From contig JAOUBY010000022.1 of assembly GCA_029860045.1 (NCBI GenBank), forward strand, positions 1-33,659: a DNA stretch of 33,659 nt. Direction: 5' to 3'. The notes under the pieces were generated by a model. It worked only from the letters and a program-made list of their open reading frames with translations. It was not told the DNA's origin and did no database searches. The stretch is from Gammaproteobacteria bacterium (lineage in GTDB: Bacteria; Pseudomonadota; Gammaproteobacteria; UBA9214). This document shows positions 20,770 through 29,578 of the stretch, one piece after another. Positions within the stretch are counted from its first letter, which is position 1; every line of letters starts with the position of its first letter. A program made the translations under genes and the position numbers.

Positions 20770-21597
20770 ATGAGCGTAGTTGCATGTATTCAAATGGCCT
20801 CGAGCCCGAACGTCGGCGCCAACCTGCTGGAGGCGGAACGCCTGATTGAGGAAGCGGTCAGCCAGCATGCGCGGCTGGTGGTATTGCCCGAGAATTTCGC
20901 GTTGATGGGCAAGAGCGAACACGACAAGGTCGAGGAGCGCGAGACACCCGGTAGCGGTGCCATACAGTCCTTCCTTGCCGAGCAGTCGGCACGGCATGGT
21001 ATCTGGCTGGTTGGCGGTACGGTACCGTTGGTGGCCGATGCCGATGACAAGGTGCGCGCCGCCTGCCTGGTGTTTGATGACCAGGGCAAACAGGTTGCAC
21101 GTTACGACAAGATTCACCTGTTCGACGTTGCGCTGGTCGACAGCGGTGAGCAATACACCGAATCCGACACCATCGAACCGGGCGATGAAATCGTGGTTAT
21201 CGACAGTCCGTTCGGACGCATGGGTATCTCGGTGTGTTACGACCTGCGCTTCCCGGAACTGTATCGCAAGCAACTGGACCAGGGGCTGGAAATCCTCGTG
21301 GTGCCTTCGGCGTTCACTGCCATTACCGGGCGCGCCCACTGGGAAGTGCTGGTGCGTGCACGCGCCATCGAGAACCTGTGCTACGTGATCGCGCCTGACC
21401 AGGGCGGTTACCATCTGAATGGCCGTGAGACCTACGGCCACAGCATGATCGTCGATCCCTGGGGGACGGTGCTGAACAGCCTGTCGCGTGGCCCCGGCGT
21501 GGTGTGTGCCGACATCGAACTCGGTCGCCTGCAAAGCGCACGCCGAAACTTCCCCAGCATCGCCCACCGTCGCCTGCAGTGTCTCGATAATGACTGA
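20770..21597 (+). CDS. Carbon-nitrogen hydrolase (Nit1-type deaminated glutathione amidase-like)
   Basis: [22 protein letters not shown] (E), YDKIHLFDV (K), [16 protein letters not shown] (C). Confidence 0.92.
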   Translation: MSVVACIQMASSPNVGANLLEAERLIEEAVSQHARLVVLPENFALMGKSEHDKVEERETPGSGAIQSFLAEQSARHGIWLVGGTVPLVADADDKVRAACLVFDDQGKQVARYDKIHLFDVALVDSGEQYTESDTIEPGDEIVVIDSPFGRMGISVCYDLRFPELYRKQLDQGLEILVVPSAFTAITGRAHWEVLVRARAIENLCYVIAPDQGGYHLNGRETYGHSMIVDPWGTVLNSLSRGPGVVCADIELGRLQSARRNFPSIAHRRLQCLDND

Positions 21598-23035
21598 GTC
21601 CAGCCTGGATATTGCGCGCCAGCGGCTGCTGGCACCGGCCGGTATTGACGAGAATGACCTGCACACGGTGTTCGGCAAGCTGCTTGGCCATGCCGTGGAT
21701 GGTGGTGACCTGTACTTTCAGTCGACGCGCTATGAATCCTGGGTGCTGGAAGACGGCATCGTAAAGGAAGGCAGTCACAGCATCGAACAGGGTGCCGGGG
21801 TGCGTGCCATCAGCGGCGACAAGACCGGCTTTGCCTATTCCGATGAAATCGTTATGCCTGCACTGTTACAGGCCTCAGGCGCTGCACGCGCCATCGCCGG
21901 TCATGGCGGTGGCGGCAAGCTGCAGGCCTGGCAGGCGCGTGCAGGCAACGCGCTGTACCCGGCGCACGATCCGCTTGAGCGTATGTCGGCCGACGAGAAG
22001 GTGGGTCTGCTCCGGCAACTCGATGCCGAGGCGCGCCGGCAGGACCCGCGTGTGAAGGAAGTCGTGGTCAGCCTTGCCGGGGTGCACGAGGTGATGCTGG
22101 TGGCCGTCAGTGACGGCACGCTGGCGGCCGACGTGCGGCCACTGGTGCGTTGCAACGTCACCGCCATCGTGGAACAGGGCGGACGCCGTGAACAGAGCAG
22201 TTTCGGCGGTGGTGGCCGCAGTGACTATAGTTTTTTCCTGGAGGATGACCGTGCACTGGGCTACGCCCGCGAGGCAGTACGCCAGGCGCTGGTCAACCTG
22301 GAGGCCGTCGATGCACCGGCCGGGATGTTGCCGGTGGTGCTGGGGCCAGGTTGGCCCGGCATCCTGCTGCACGAGGCGATCGGGCATGGCCTCGAAGGGG
22401 ATTTCAATCGCAAGGGGACCTCGGCGTTCGCCGGGCTGGTCGGGCAACAGGTGGCATCCCCGTTATGCACGGTGGTTGATGACGGCACGCTCGATGGCCG
22501 ACGCGGTTCACTGAATATCGACGACGAGGGTACGCCGGCGCAAAATACCGTGCTGATCGAAAACGGCATACTCAAGGGCTACATGCAGGACCGCATGAAT
22601 GCCGGGCTGATGGGGGTGACCTCGACCGGCAACGGCCGGCGTGAGTCCTATGCTCATCTGCCGATGCCACGCATGACCAATACCTACATGCTGGCCGGTG
22701 AGAGTGATCCGGAGGAAATCATAAGTTCCGTGAGCAAGGGTCTGTATGCGGTCAACTTCGGTGGCGGACAGGTGGATATCACCTCCGGCAAGTTTGTGTT
22801 CAGCGCCAGCGAGGCTTACCTGATCGAGAACGGCAAGATTACGGTGCCGGTAAAGGGTGCCACCCTGATCGGCAACGGTCCCGAGGTACTCAAGCATGTC
22901 TCCATGGTGGGTAACGATTTGCAACTCGACCCCGGTGTCGGTACCTGTGGCAAGGAAGGCCAGAGCGTCCCGGTCGGTGTCGGCCAGCCCACCATGTTGA
23001 TCGACGAATTGACAGTAGGGGGCACCAGCGCCTGA
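21590..23035 (+). CDS. tldD: Metalloprotease TldD
   Basis: [27 protein letters not shown] (HExxxH), [24 protein letters not shown]; start overlaps nit1 stop. Confidence 0.96.
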   Translation: MTESSLDIARQRLLAPAGIDENDLHTVFGKLLGHAVDGGDLYFQSTRYESWVLEDGIVKEGSHSIEQGAGVRAISGDKTGFAYSDEIVMPALLQASGAARAIAGHGGGGKLQAWQARAGNALYPAHDPLERMSADEKVGLLRQLDAEARRQDPRVKEVVVSLAGVHEVMLVAVSDGTLAADVRPLVRCNVTAIVEQGGRREQSSFGGGGRSDYSFFLEDDRALGYAREAVRQALVNLEAVDAPAGMLPVVLGPGWPGILLHEAIGHGLEGDFNRKGTSAFAGLVGQQVASPLCTVVDDGTLDGRRGSLNIDDEGTPAQNTVLIENGILKGYMQDRMNAGLMGVTSTGNGRRESYAHLPMPRMTNTYMLAGESDPEEIISSVSKGLYAVNFGGGQVDITSGKFVFSASEAYLIENGKITVPVKGATLIGNGPEVLKHVSMVGNDLQLDPGVGTCGKEGQSVPVGVGQPTMLIDELTVGGTSA

Positions 23036-23134
23036 CAGATACACCTTTCTGTCCATCTGTGCATTAAAGGGCAGCTGTATTTGAGAAGTCGGAGAAGATG
23101 TGAGCGGTTGCTGTGGTCTCCCACCTCATTTCTG

Positions 23135-23980
23135 TTATTCGTCAAAGGTGTTACAGGCACCCACCTCGCCCTGTCGAATACCTTCCCGGAACCAGTGTAC
23201 GCGTTGTTCGGAACTGCCGTGTGTGAACGACTCCGGTACCACACGGCCCTGCGCCTGTTTTTGCAGGCGGTCATCGCCGATGGCGCTGGCTGCATTCAGC
23301 GCTTCCTCGATATCACCCGCCTCCAGCAGCTGGCGACTGCGGTCGGCATGATTGCCCCACAGGCCGGCATAGCAGTCAGCCTGTAATTCCAGCTTCACCG
23401 ACAGTGCGTTTGCATCCGCCTTGCCCAGTTTCTGGCGTGCGGTTTGTACCTGGTTGCTGGTACCAAGCAGGTTCTGTACGTGGTGGCCGACCTCGTGTGC
23501 AATCACGTAGGCCTGCGCGAAATCCCCTGGTGCACCGTGGTGCTGCTTCAGGTCTTCAAAAAAGGCGAGGTCAATGTAAATCTTGCGGTCGGCCGGGCAA
23601 TAAAATGGCCCCATGGCGGCACTTGCAGAACCGCACGCCGATTGCACTGCACCTGTGAACAGAACCAGGCCTGGTTCTTCGTAACGCTGCCCGGCCTGCT
23701 GAAAGATCGCGTGCCAGGTATCTTCCGTGTCTGCCAGTACCACAGAGACAAGGTCGGCCATTTCCTGCTCGCGGGCATTGGGCTGGTGGGGTTGTGTGCT
23801 GACCTGTGGGTTTGCGCCCTGTTGCATCTGCAGCAGCAGCGACGGGTCGATACCGAGAAAGTAACTCAGTGCCAGAGCGATGACGACTGTGCCAATACCG
23901 CCCTTGAAGGCCCGTGAGCGCATCGGGCGGCCACGCCGGTCCTCAATGCGGGTACTTCTGCGTCCGCCTCTCCAGCGCAT
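23135..23980 (-). CDS. ypfJ: Neutral zinc metallopeptidase, YpfJ-like
   Basis: MRWRGGRRSTRIEDRRG..., AYVIAHEVGHHVQNLLG, LELQADCYAGLWG; GGAGG upstream of the start on the minus strand. Confidence 0.92.
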   Translation of the reverse strand: MRWRGGRRSTRIEDRRGRPMRSRAFKGGIGTVVIALALSYFLGIDPSLLLQMQQGANPQVSTQPHQPNAREQEMADLVSVVLADTEDTWHAIFQQAGQRYEEPGLVLFTGAVQSACGSASAAMGPFYCPADRKIYIDLAFFEDLKQHHGAPGDFAQAYVIAHEVGHHVQNLLGTSNQVQTARQKLGKADANALSVKLELQADCYAGLWGNHADRSRQLLEAGDIEEALNAASAIGDDRLQKQAQGRVVPESFTHGSSEQRVHWFREGIRQGEVGACNTFDE

Positions 23981-24008
23981 GATATGCCTCCTGCCATGAA
24001 ATGATCGC

Positions 24009-24014
24009 ATTATA
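24009..24014 (-). promoter_or_regulatory. Consensus -10 element (TATAAT) for ypfJ
   Basis: Minus-strand TATAAT about 29 nt before the start codon at 23980; -35 weak. Confidence 0.45.
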
Positions 24015-24077
24015 GAGCATTGACCGCACACTGCAGCAGACGTTGTGTGCAAGTCGTTTTTGCGCCACTATTGGCCG

Positions 24078-24782
24078 ATGGAAACGACACCCGAAGATAT
24101 CGAGCCTGTCAAGCCACGCCGCAGCGGCTGGCAAATCTTTCTGATCGTCCTGGTGACCTTGCTGGTTACTGCCGCGCTGTCCTACTGGATTATTACCACT
24201 TTCATTTTTCCATCCGAATTCAGGCCGGTGCAGCTGTCACAGCAAGAGGAGCAGGTGTTACAGGAAAAGCTTGATCGCCTCGATAGCCTGCAGCCACGTC
24301 ATACGCGGGGCTACGCCAAGGCGCAGCGCGATATGGCCAAGGCCGACGCAGAGCGCCTGGAGCCCGAGGCCTATAGCGAGGAGGGCGCCGATCGCAGCAT
24401 CATGCTTTCGGAGCGCGAAGTTAATTCCCTGCTGGCGAAGAATACCGATCTCGCGAAGAAACTGGCCATCGATCTTTCCGAAGGCCTGATTAGCGCCAAG
24501 CTGCTGATTCACGTGGACGAGGATTTCCCTGTAATGGCCGGGCAGATCATCAAGGTGCGCGCCGGGGTGGAAACCGCCTATCGTAATGGACGGCCTATTG
24601 TTGTCCTGAAAGGTGTCAGTGTAATGGGCGTACCGATTCCCAATGCCTGGCTGGGTGGTATGAAGAACATTGACCTGGTCGAACAATATGGTGATAACAC
24701 CGGTTTCTGGAAGGCGTTCGCTGATGGCGTTGATAATATAAAAGTCGGTGACGGTGTGCTGCGGCTGCAGCTAAAAGAGTAG
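24078..24782 (+). CDS. Conserved membrane-anchored protein of unknown function
   Basis: METTPEDIEPVKPRRSGWQIFLIVLVTLLVTAALSYWIITTFIF N-terminal TM; C-terminal SEREVNSLLAKNTDLAKKLAIDLSEGLISAKLLIHVDEDFPVMAGQIIKV...GVPIPNAWLGGMKNIDLVE. Confidence 0.85.
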   Translation: METTPEDIEPVKPRRSGWQIFLIVLVTLLVTAALSYWIITTFIFPSEFRPVQLSQQEEQVLQEKLDRLDSLQPRHTRGYAKAQRDMAKADAERLEPEAYSEEGADRSIMLSEREVNSLLAKNTDLAKKLAIDLSEGLISAKLLIHVDEDFPVMAGQIIKVRAGVETAYRNGRPIVVLKGVSVMGVPIPNAWLGGMKNIDLVEQYGDNTGFWKAFADGVDNIKVGDGVLRLQLKE

Positions 24783-24898
24783 CCGCCAACTTGCTCAAGC
24801 ATCATGGTGCGAGACCGCAATTCAATGGGGTGATCGTGCCCATCAATACTGGCTGCCTGTGAGTGATTCAGGTAATTCTGGAACGTATGGAGGACGCC

Positions 24899-25303
24899 AT
24901 GATAGATCGCCTGAAAAATGATACTGCCGGCAAGCTGGTGCTGCGCTGTACTGTCGGTACCCTCATGTTGTTTCACGGGGTTGCAAAACTGATGCATCCG
25001 GGTACGCAGGACTTTATCCGTGGCCTGCTTTCCTTTTACGGGCTCCCGGAGATGATCGCCTGGGGCGTGTTTGCCGGTGAGATACTAGCGCCGCTGATGC
25101 TTATCTTCGGTGTGTTCAGCCGGGTGGGTGGCCTGATAATCGTCGTCAACATGCTGTTCGCTATCGGCCTGGCGCACACGGGTGATTTCTTTTCGCTGTC
25201 GGAACACGGTGGCTGGAGCCTGGAATTACAGGGCTTTTACCTGTTTGGCGGGCTGGCTGTGCTGTTGCTCGGTAGCGGACGAGTCGCCTTCAGGCCGGAT
25301 TGA
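24899..25303 (+). CDS. DoxX family membrane protein
   Basis: RCTVGTLMLFHGVAKLMHPG...FAGEILAPLMLIFGVFSRVGGLIIVVNMLFAI; GGAGG 5 nt before ATG. Confidence 0.88.
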   Translation: MIDRLKNDTAGKLVLRCTVGTLMLFHGVAKLMHPGTQDFIRGLLSFYGLPEMIAWGVFAGEILAPLMLIFGVFSRVGGLIIVVNMLFAIGLAHTGDFFSLSEHGGWSLELQGFYLFGGLAVLLLGSGRVAFRPD

Positions 25304-25339
25304 GCCTCTCCCGGTGCGGAGCGGCAGTGGCGAGCAGAC

Positions 25340-25717
25340 GTGAGCTATCGCATTGCGGCCGACCTGCTGGTAGTCCTGCATTTCTCTTTTATTGTTTTCG
25401 TGGTGCTGGGCGGACTGCTTGCCTTCAAGTGGCGACGCGTGATGTTTCTGCACCTGCCGGCTGTTATCTGGGCAGTATTACTGGAACTGAACAGCTGGAT
25501 CTGTCCGCTGACACCCTGGGAACAGCAGTTGCGACAGGGGGCGGGCGAGGCCGGCTATACAGGCAGTTTTATCGCACACTACCTGATGCCGGTGCTGTAT
25601 CCACCCGGTCTGGATGAGCCTGCCCAGCTGATGCTGGCGGTTGCCGTGATCCTGATCAACCTGTTGATCTATGGTTGGCTGCTGGGCCGGCGGGTATTCG
25701 GATCACCGCTGCGCTAA
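25340..25717 (+). CDS. DUF2784-like membrane protein
   Basis: ADLLVVLHFSFIVFVVLGGLLAFKWRRVMFLHLPAVIWAVLLELNSWICPLTPWEQ. Confidence 0.85.
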   Translation: MSYRIAADLLVVLHFSFIVFVVLGGLLAFKWRRVMFLHLPAVIWAVLLELNSWICPLTPWEQQLRQGAGEAGYTGSFIAHYLMPVLYPPGLDEPAQLMLAVAVILINLLIYGWLLGRRVFGSPLR

Positions 25718-25758
25718 CATGGAAGCTGCTGCCGACTCCCAGGGAGGCGTAACACAGG

Positions 25759-26229
25759 ATGACACGCTCGATAGGCCCTGAACTGCGCCACCACTGGCGC
25801 AGATTCTCATCGACAGCGGCTGGCCGCTGGTTGTTCAGCAAGGCGCTGGGCAAAGTGGTGCCGTACACCGGCATACTTGGTGCCCGCGTGGAAGTGCTGG
25901 CGCCGGGGCAGTGCGTGGCGTCGCTGCGTGAGCGACGTGGTGTACGCAATCACCTGCGCTCGGTGCATGCCATGGCGCTGGCCAATCTCGGCGAAATGGT
26001 GACCGGGCTGGCCCTGATGAACAGCCTGCCGGAACGGGCGCGTGGCATCCTTACCGGTTTCGAAATGGATTACCTCAAGAAGGCACGCGGCAGGCTGGTT
26101 GCGGAATGCCGCTGCGAGGTACCAACGGACAATGCCGAGCGGGAATATATCCTGGGTGGCGAGATTCGTGATGCGGCAGGCGACGTGGTTGCCGTGGCGC
26201 GGGCGCGCTGGCGCATTGGGCCGGAATAA
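25759..26229 (+). CDS. Hotdog-fold DUF4442-like protein
   Basis: PYTGILGARVEVLAPGQCVASLRERRGVRNHLRSVHAMALANLGEMVTGLALMNSLP. Confidence 0.85.
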   Translation: MTRSIGPELRHHWRRFSSTAAGRWLFSKALGKVVPYTGILGARVEVLAPGQCVASLRERRGVRNHLRSVHAMALANLGEMVTGLALMNSLPERARGILTGFEMDYLKKARGRLVAECRCEVPTDNAEREYILGGEIRDAAGDVVAVARARWRIGPE

Positions 26230-26231
26230 CC

Positions 26232-27212
26232 GTGGAAACTGCGCTGACCCGTATGCTGAACATCGAGGTGCCGCTGATATGCGGCGCCATGTACCCGTGC
26301 TCCAATCCCGAACTGGTCGCCGCGGTATCGGAGGCCGGTGGTATCGGTATCGTGCAGCCACTGAGTTTGAGTTATGTGCACGGCCATGATTTCCGCGCGG
26401 GGTTGCGTTACATACGCAGCCTTACCGACAAGCCGATTGGTGTCAATCTCATCATTGAGCGCAGTTCAAAGAAGTACATGGAGCGTGTGCGCCAGTGGCT
26501 GGATATCTCGCTGGAAGAAGGGGTTCCGTTCCTGGTGACTGCGCTGGGTAATCCTGACTGGGTGGTGGCGCGTGCTGCCCCGGCCGGTGTGACGGTGTTT
26601 CATGACGTGACCAACCGGCGTTGGGCGGAGAAGGCGCTGGACGGAGGCGTTGACGGGTTTATCTGTGTGAACAACCGTGCGGGTGGCCACGCCGGTACAC
26701 TGCCAGAACAGCAATTGCTGGACGAGATCGGCCCGCTTGGCAAACCGCTGGTGTGCGCCGGTGGTATCGGTACGCCGCAGCAGTTTGCCGAGGTCGTGCG
26801 CATGGGCTACGCGGGTGCACAGCTGGGGACGCGCTTTATCGCGAGCGCCGAGTGTACGGCGCATGACGATTACAAGCAGGCCATCGTGGCCGCCGCTGAA
26901 CAGGATATCGTGCTGTCGGAGAAAATTACCGGGGTGCCGGTGTCGATTATCCGTACGCCGTATATCGAGAAGATGGGCGTGCGTGCCGGACCACTGGCGA
27001 AGTGGCTGTTGCGCGGTCGTCGCAGCAAACACTGGATGCGTATGCTGTATTCCCTGCAGTCGATATGGAAGCTGAAACGGGCATCACAGCAGGGTATGGA
27101 TTACCGGGACATATTCCAGGCCGGCAAGAGTGTGCAGGGTATCCATGCCGTCGTGCCGGCCGCTGAGATTGTGACGGAGTATGCCGCTGCGTTGCAGGGG
27201 GAGGGCCGCTGA
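26232..27212 (+). CDS. Nitronate monooxygenase family protein
   Basis: GTG start; ICGAMYPCSNPELVAAVSEAGGIGIVQPLS; NNRAGGHAGT; LVCAGGIGTPQQFAEVVRMGYAGAQLGTRFIASAEC. Confidence 0.9.
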   Translation: METALTRMLNIEVPLICGAMYPCSNPELVAAVSEAGGIGIVQPLSLSYVHGHDFRAGLRYIRSLTDKPIGVNLIIERSSKKYMERVRQWLDISLEEGVPFLVTALGNPDWVVARAAPAGVTVFHDVTNRRWAEKALDGGVDGFICVNNRAGGHAGTLPEQQLLDEIGPLGKPLVCAGGIGTPQQFAEVVRMGYAGAQLGTRFIASAECTAHDDYKQAIVAAAEQDIVLSEKITGVPVSIIRTPYIEKMGVRAGPLAKWLLRGRRSKHWMRMLYSLQSIWKLKRASQQGMDYRDIFQAGKSVQGIHAVVPAAEIVTEYAAALQGEGR

Positions 27213-27239
27213 CGCGCGTTAAATGTACTGCAACAGCGT

Positions 27240-27248
27240 TGCTATACT
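27240..27248 (+). promoter_or_regulatory. Candidate extended -10 promoter for DUF3330-like gene
   Basis: TGCTATACT (TGn-TATACT) about 38 nt upstream of the ATG at 27286. Confidence 0.4.
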
Positions 27249-27285
27249 TGTGTTATCAGTACAATCCTTATCAAGGAGGTGGGTC

Positions 27286-27462
27286 ATGAACAATCCGACA
27301 AAGCCTGATGAGGGTGCCACTATCTCCTGTGTGGTTTGTCTCAAGGAGCTACCGGCTGACCAGGCCAGCAAGGTAGAGCTTGAGGACTATGTGAGGTATT
27401 TCTGCGGGCTGGACTGTTACCGGAAATGGCAGCAGCAAGAGGGCAAGGCGGCAGAAGAATAA
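27286..27462 (+). CDS. DUF3330-like small Cys-containing protein
   Basis: MNNPTKPDEGATISCVVCLKELPADQASKVELEDYVRYFCGLDCYRKWQQQEGKAAEE; full consensus SD AAGGAGGT at 27273-27280. Confidence 0.85.
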   Translation: MNNPTKPDEGATISCVVCLKELPADQASKVELEDYVRYFCGLDCYRKWQQQEGKAAEE

Positions 27463-27504
27463 ATGCGCCAGTTTACTGTCCTGATGTGAGGTGGTGGATT
27501 TGCA

Positions 27505-28017
27505 TCAGTAGTCTGGATCTTCCTGTTCTTCCTGCAACTCGCGCAGGTAGCGGAACAATGCGCGGGCTGCCCCCGGCGGCTGCCCGGTGTCCTGTTCCTG
27601 GCGTGCCTGGCGCACCAGCTTGCGCAGGTGCTGTCGGTCAGTGCGCGGGAATTCGGCGAGCACCTCAGGCACGGCGGCATCCCCCTTGACCAGCAACGAT
27701 TCACGCAGCGATTCGAGCAGGTGGAACTCCCGTGTTGAGGTCAGGTGCTGGTGTTCGCGGGACTGCACGATGGCCCGTATCGGTTCCGCATCGATCTCAC
27801 TTATCAGTTTTCCAATATACTGAAGCTGGCGCTTGCGGGCCGAGTTCGAGTGTATTTTCTTTGCCGTCAGCAGGGCATCCAGCAATTGCTCCGGCATGTC
27901 CAGCTGGCGCAATGCATCATCGCTGAAATCCAGCAGTTTCAGTCCCAGCTGTTTTAGCTCGTCGAGATCACGCTTGCGCTGTGATCGGCTTATTTCGTCC
28001 TGATCATCGTGTTTCAT
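27505..28017 (-). CDS. yjgA: Ribosome-associated protein YjgA (DarP), DUF615
   Basis: MKHDDQDEISRSQRKRDLDELKQLGLKLLDFSDDALRQLDMPEQLLDALLTAKKIHSNSARKRQLQYIGKLI; divergent from pmbA as in E. coli. Confidence 0.93.
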   Translation of the reverse strand: MKHDDQDEISRSQRKRDLDELKQLGLKLLDFSDDALRQLDMPEQLLDALLTAKKIHSNSARKRQLQYIGKLISEIDAEPIRAIVQSREHQHLTSTREFHLLESLRESLLVKGDAAVPEVLAEFPRTDRQHLRKLVRQARQEQDTGQPPGAARALFRYLRELQEEQEDPDY

Positions 28018-28048
28018 GCGCCGCCAAGGATAACCGGTTTCACCGGGT

Positions 28049-28077
28049 TTGTCCGCGCCGCAGTCGACCGGTAGAAT
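28049..28077 (+). promoter_or_regulatory. Candidate pmbA promoter
   Basis: TTGTCC (28049-28054), 17-bp spacer, TAGAAT (28072-28077). Confidence 0.5.
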
Positions 28078-28102
28078 CGCTCGTCTTACACAGGAACCGA
28101 AC

Positions 28103-29461
28103 ATGACAAGCAAGCCGATGACTGAACAGGCCGAATCACTGCCAGAATCCTCCAGACTTGAGGAAATGGTGCAGGACATCATTAGCCAGGCTCGCGCGGC
28201 GGGTGCCGACGAGGTTGAGGCGGGCGTCAGTATCGATGCGGGCCTGTCGGTGACCGTGCGTCTCGGCGAGACCGAGACGCTGGAGTTTAATCGTGACCGC
28301 GTGCTGGGGCTGACCGTGTACTTCGATCAACGCAAGGGTACGGCGACGACCGCGGATTTCGAACCGGACGGGATTGCCGCCACCGTCAAGGCCGCCTGTG
28401 ACATTGCGCGCTATACCAGTCAGGACCCCTGTGCCGGGCTGGCCGACCCGGAGCGCCTGGCCACGGTGATTCCCGACCTGGACCTGTACCATCCTTGGGA
28501 CCTGCAGGCCGAGCAGGCGATTGAACTGGCGACAGAGTGCGAGGATGCCGCGCGCGGGGTGGATGAACGCATCGAGAATTCCGAGGGCGCCACTATTGCA
28601 AGCTATGTTGGTATGCGCGTGAAGGGCAACAGCAATGGTTTTCTTGGTGGCTACCGCAGCAGTTACCACAGCATCAGCTGTTCGGTGATCGGGCGGCAGG
28701 ACGAGCAGATGCAACGCGATTACTGGTCCTATGCTGCGCGTGACCGGGCCGACTTGCAGGCGCCGGCAGACGTCGGGCGCATGGCCGGCGAGCGCACCAT
28801 CCAGCGGCTCGGCGCGCAGCGGTTGTCTACGCGCCAGGCCCCGGTGATAGTCGCGGCGGAGATCGCCGGCAGCCTGTTCGGAAATTTCATCAATGCCATC
28901 AGCGGCAGCAACCTGTACCGCAAGTCCAGTTTCCTGCTCGATCACCTCGGCAAGCCGGTGTTCCCGGAATTCATGCATATCCACGAGCAACCGCTGTTGA
29001 AGAAGGCGCTTGGCAGTGCTCCCTATGATTCAGAGGGCGTGGTTACGGCGGCACGTGATATTGTGCAGGACGGCATCCTGCAGGGGTATGTGCTGAACAG
29101 CTATGCCGCACGCAAGCTGGGCATGCAAACCACCGGCAACGCCGGCGGGGTGCGCAATCTGACCGTTGATCCGGGCGACAAGGACCTTGCCGGGTTGCTG
29201 AAGACCATGGGCACGGGTCTGCTGGTCACCGAGTTCATTGGTTTCGGGGTCAACATCGTTACCGGGGACTATTCACGCGGCGCAGCCGGTTTCTGGGTCG
29301 AGAACGGCGAGATCCAGTACCCGGTGGACGAGATCACCGTGGCCGGCAATCTGAATGATATGTTCATGGGTATTGTCGAGGTGGGCAACGATATTGACCT
29401 GCGTGGTAACACCCGTTCCGGCTCGGTGCTGATCGAGCAGATGACAATCGCGGGGTCGTAG
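28103..29461 (+). CDS. pmbA: Metalloprotease PmbA/TldE
   Basis: MTSKPMTEQAESLPESSRLEEMVQDIISQARAAGADEVEAGVS; NAGGVRNLTVDPGDKD; GAAGFWVENGEIQYPVDEITVAGNLNDMF. Confidence 0.95.
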   Translation: MTSKPMTEQAESLPESSRLEEMVQDIISQARAAGADEVEAGVSIDAGLSVTVRLGETETLEFNRDRVLGLTVYFDQRKGTATTADFEPDGIAATVKAACDIARYTSQDPCAGLADPERLATVIPDLDLYHPWDLQAEQAIELATECEDAARGVDERIENSEGATIASYVGMRVKGNSNGFLGGYRSSYHSISCSVIGRQDEQMQRDYWSYAARDRADLQAPADVGRMAGERTIQRLGAQRLSTRQAPVIVAAEIAGSLFGNFINAISGSNLYRKSSFLLDHLGKPVFPEFMHIHEQPLLKKALGSAPYDSEGVVTAARDIVQDGILQGYVLNSYAARKLGMQTTGNAGGVRNLTVDPGDKDLAGLLKTMGTGLLVTEFIGFGVNIVTGDYSRGAAGFWVENGEIQYPVDEITVAGNLNDMFMGIVEVGNDIDLRGNTRSGSVLIEQMTIAGS

Positions 29462-29521
29462 GGTTAGCTCGCGGGAGTAAAGAAGAAATTCTCAGGAAAA
29501 GGCACAGAGAGAAAATATTGT

Positions 29522-29541
29522 CGTTCCCGCGCAGGCGGGGA
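29522..29541 (+). repeat. Copy 2 of short dispersed palindromic repeat; may act as terminator
   Basis: CGTTCCCGCGCAGGCGGGGA: stem CCCGC (29526-29530)/GCGGG (29535-29539), 4-nt loop; followed by ggtttttct; shares 14 nt with 2722-2735. Confidence 0.6.
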
Positions 29542-29578
29542 GACAGGGTTTTTCTATTTGTTCCAGGTGACTAATTAA

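Noticed and set aside
20725-21678. 317-aa minus-strand ORF opposite nit1
   Set aside because: Shadow of the nitrilase-family gene, whose catalytic triad is intact on the plus strand
24822-24843. ATGGG/CCCAT inverted repeat upstream of doxX
   Set aside because: 5-bp stem only, no positional logic relative to the SD or promoter
27481-27508. Inverted repeat CTGATG/CATCAG between DUF3330-like gene and yjgA
   Set aside because: Only 6 bp with a 16-nt loop and no T-run; easily expected by chance
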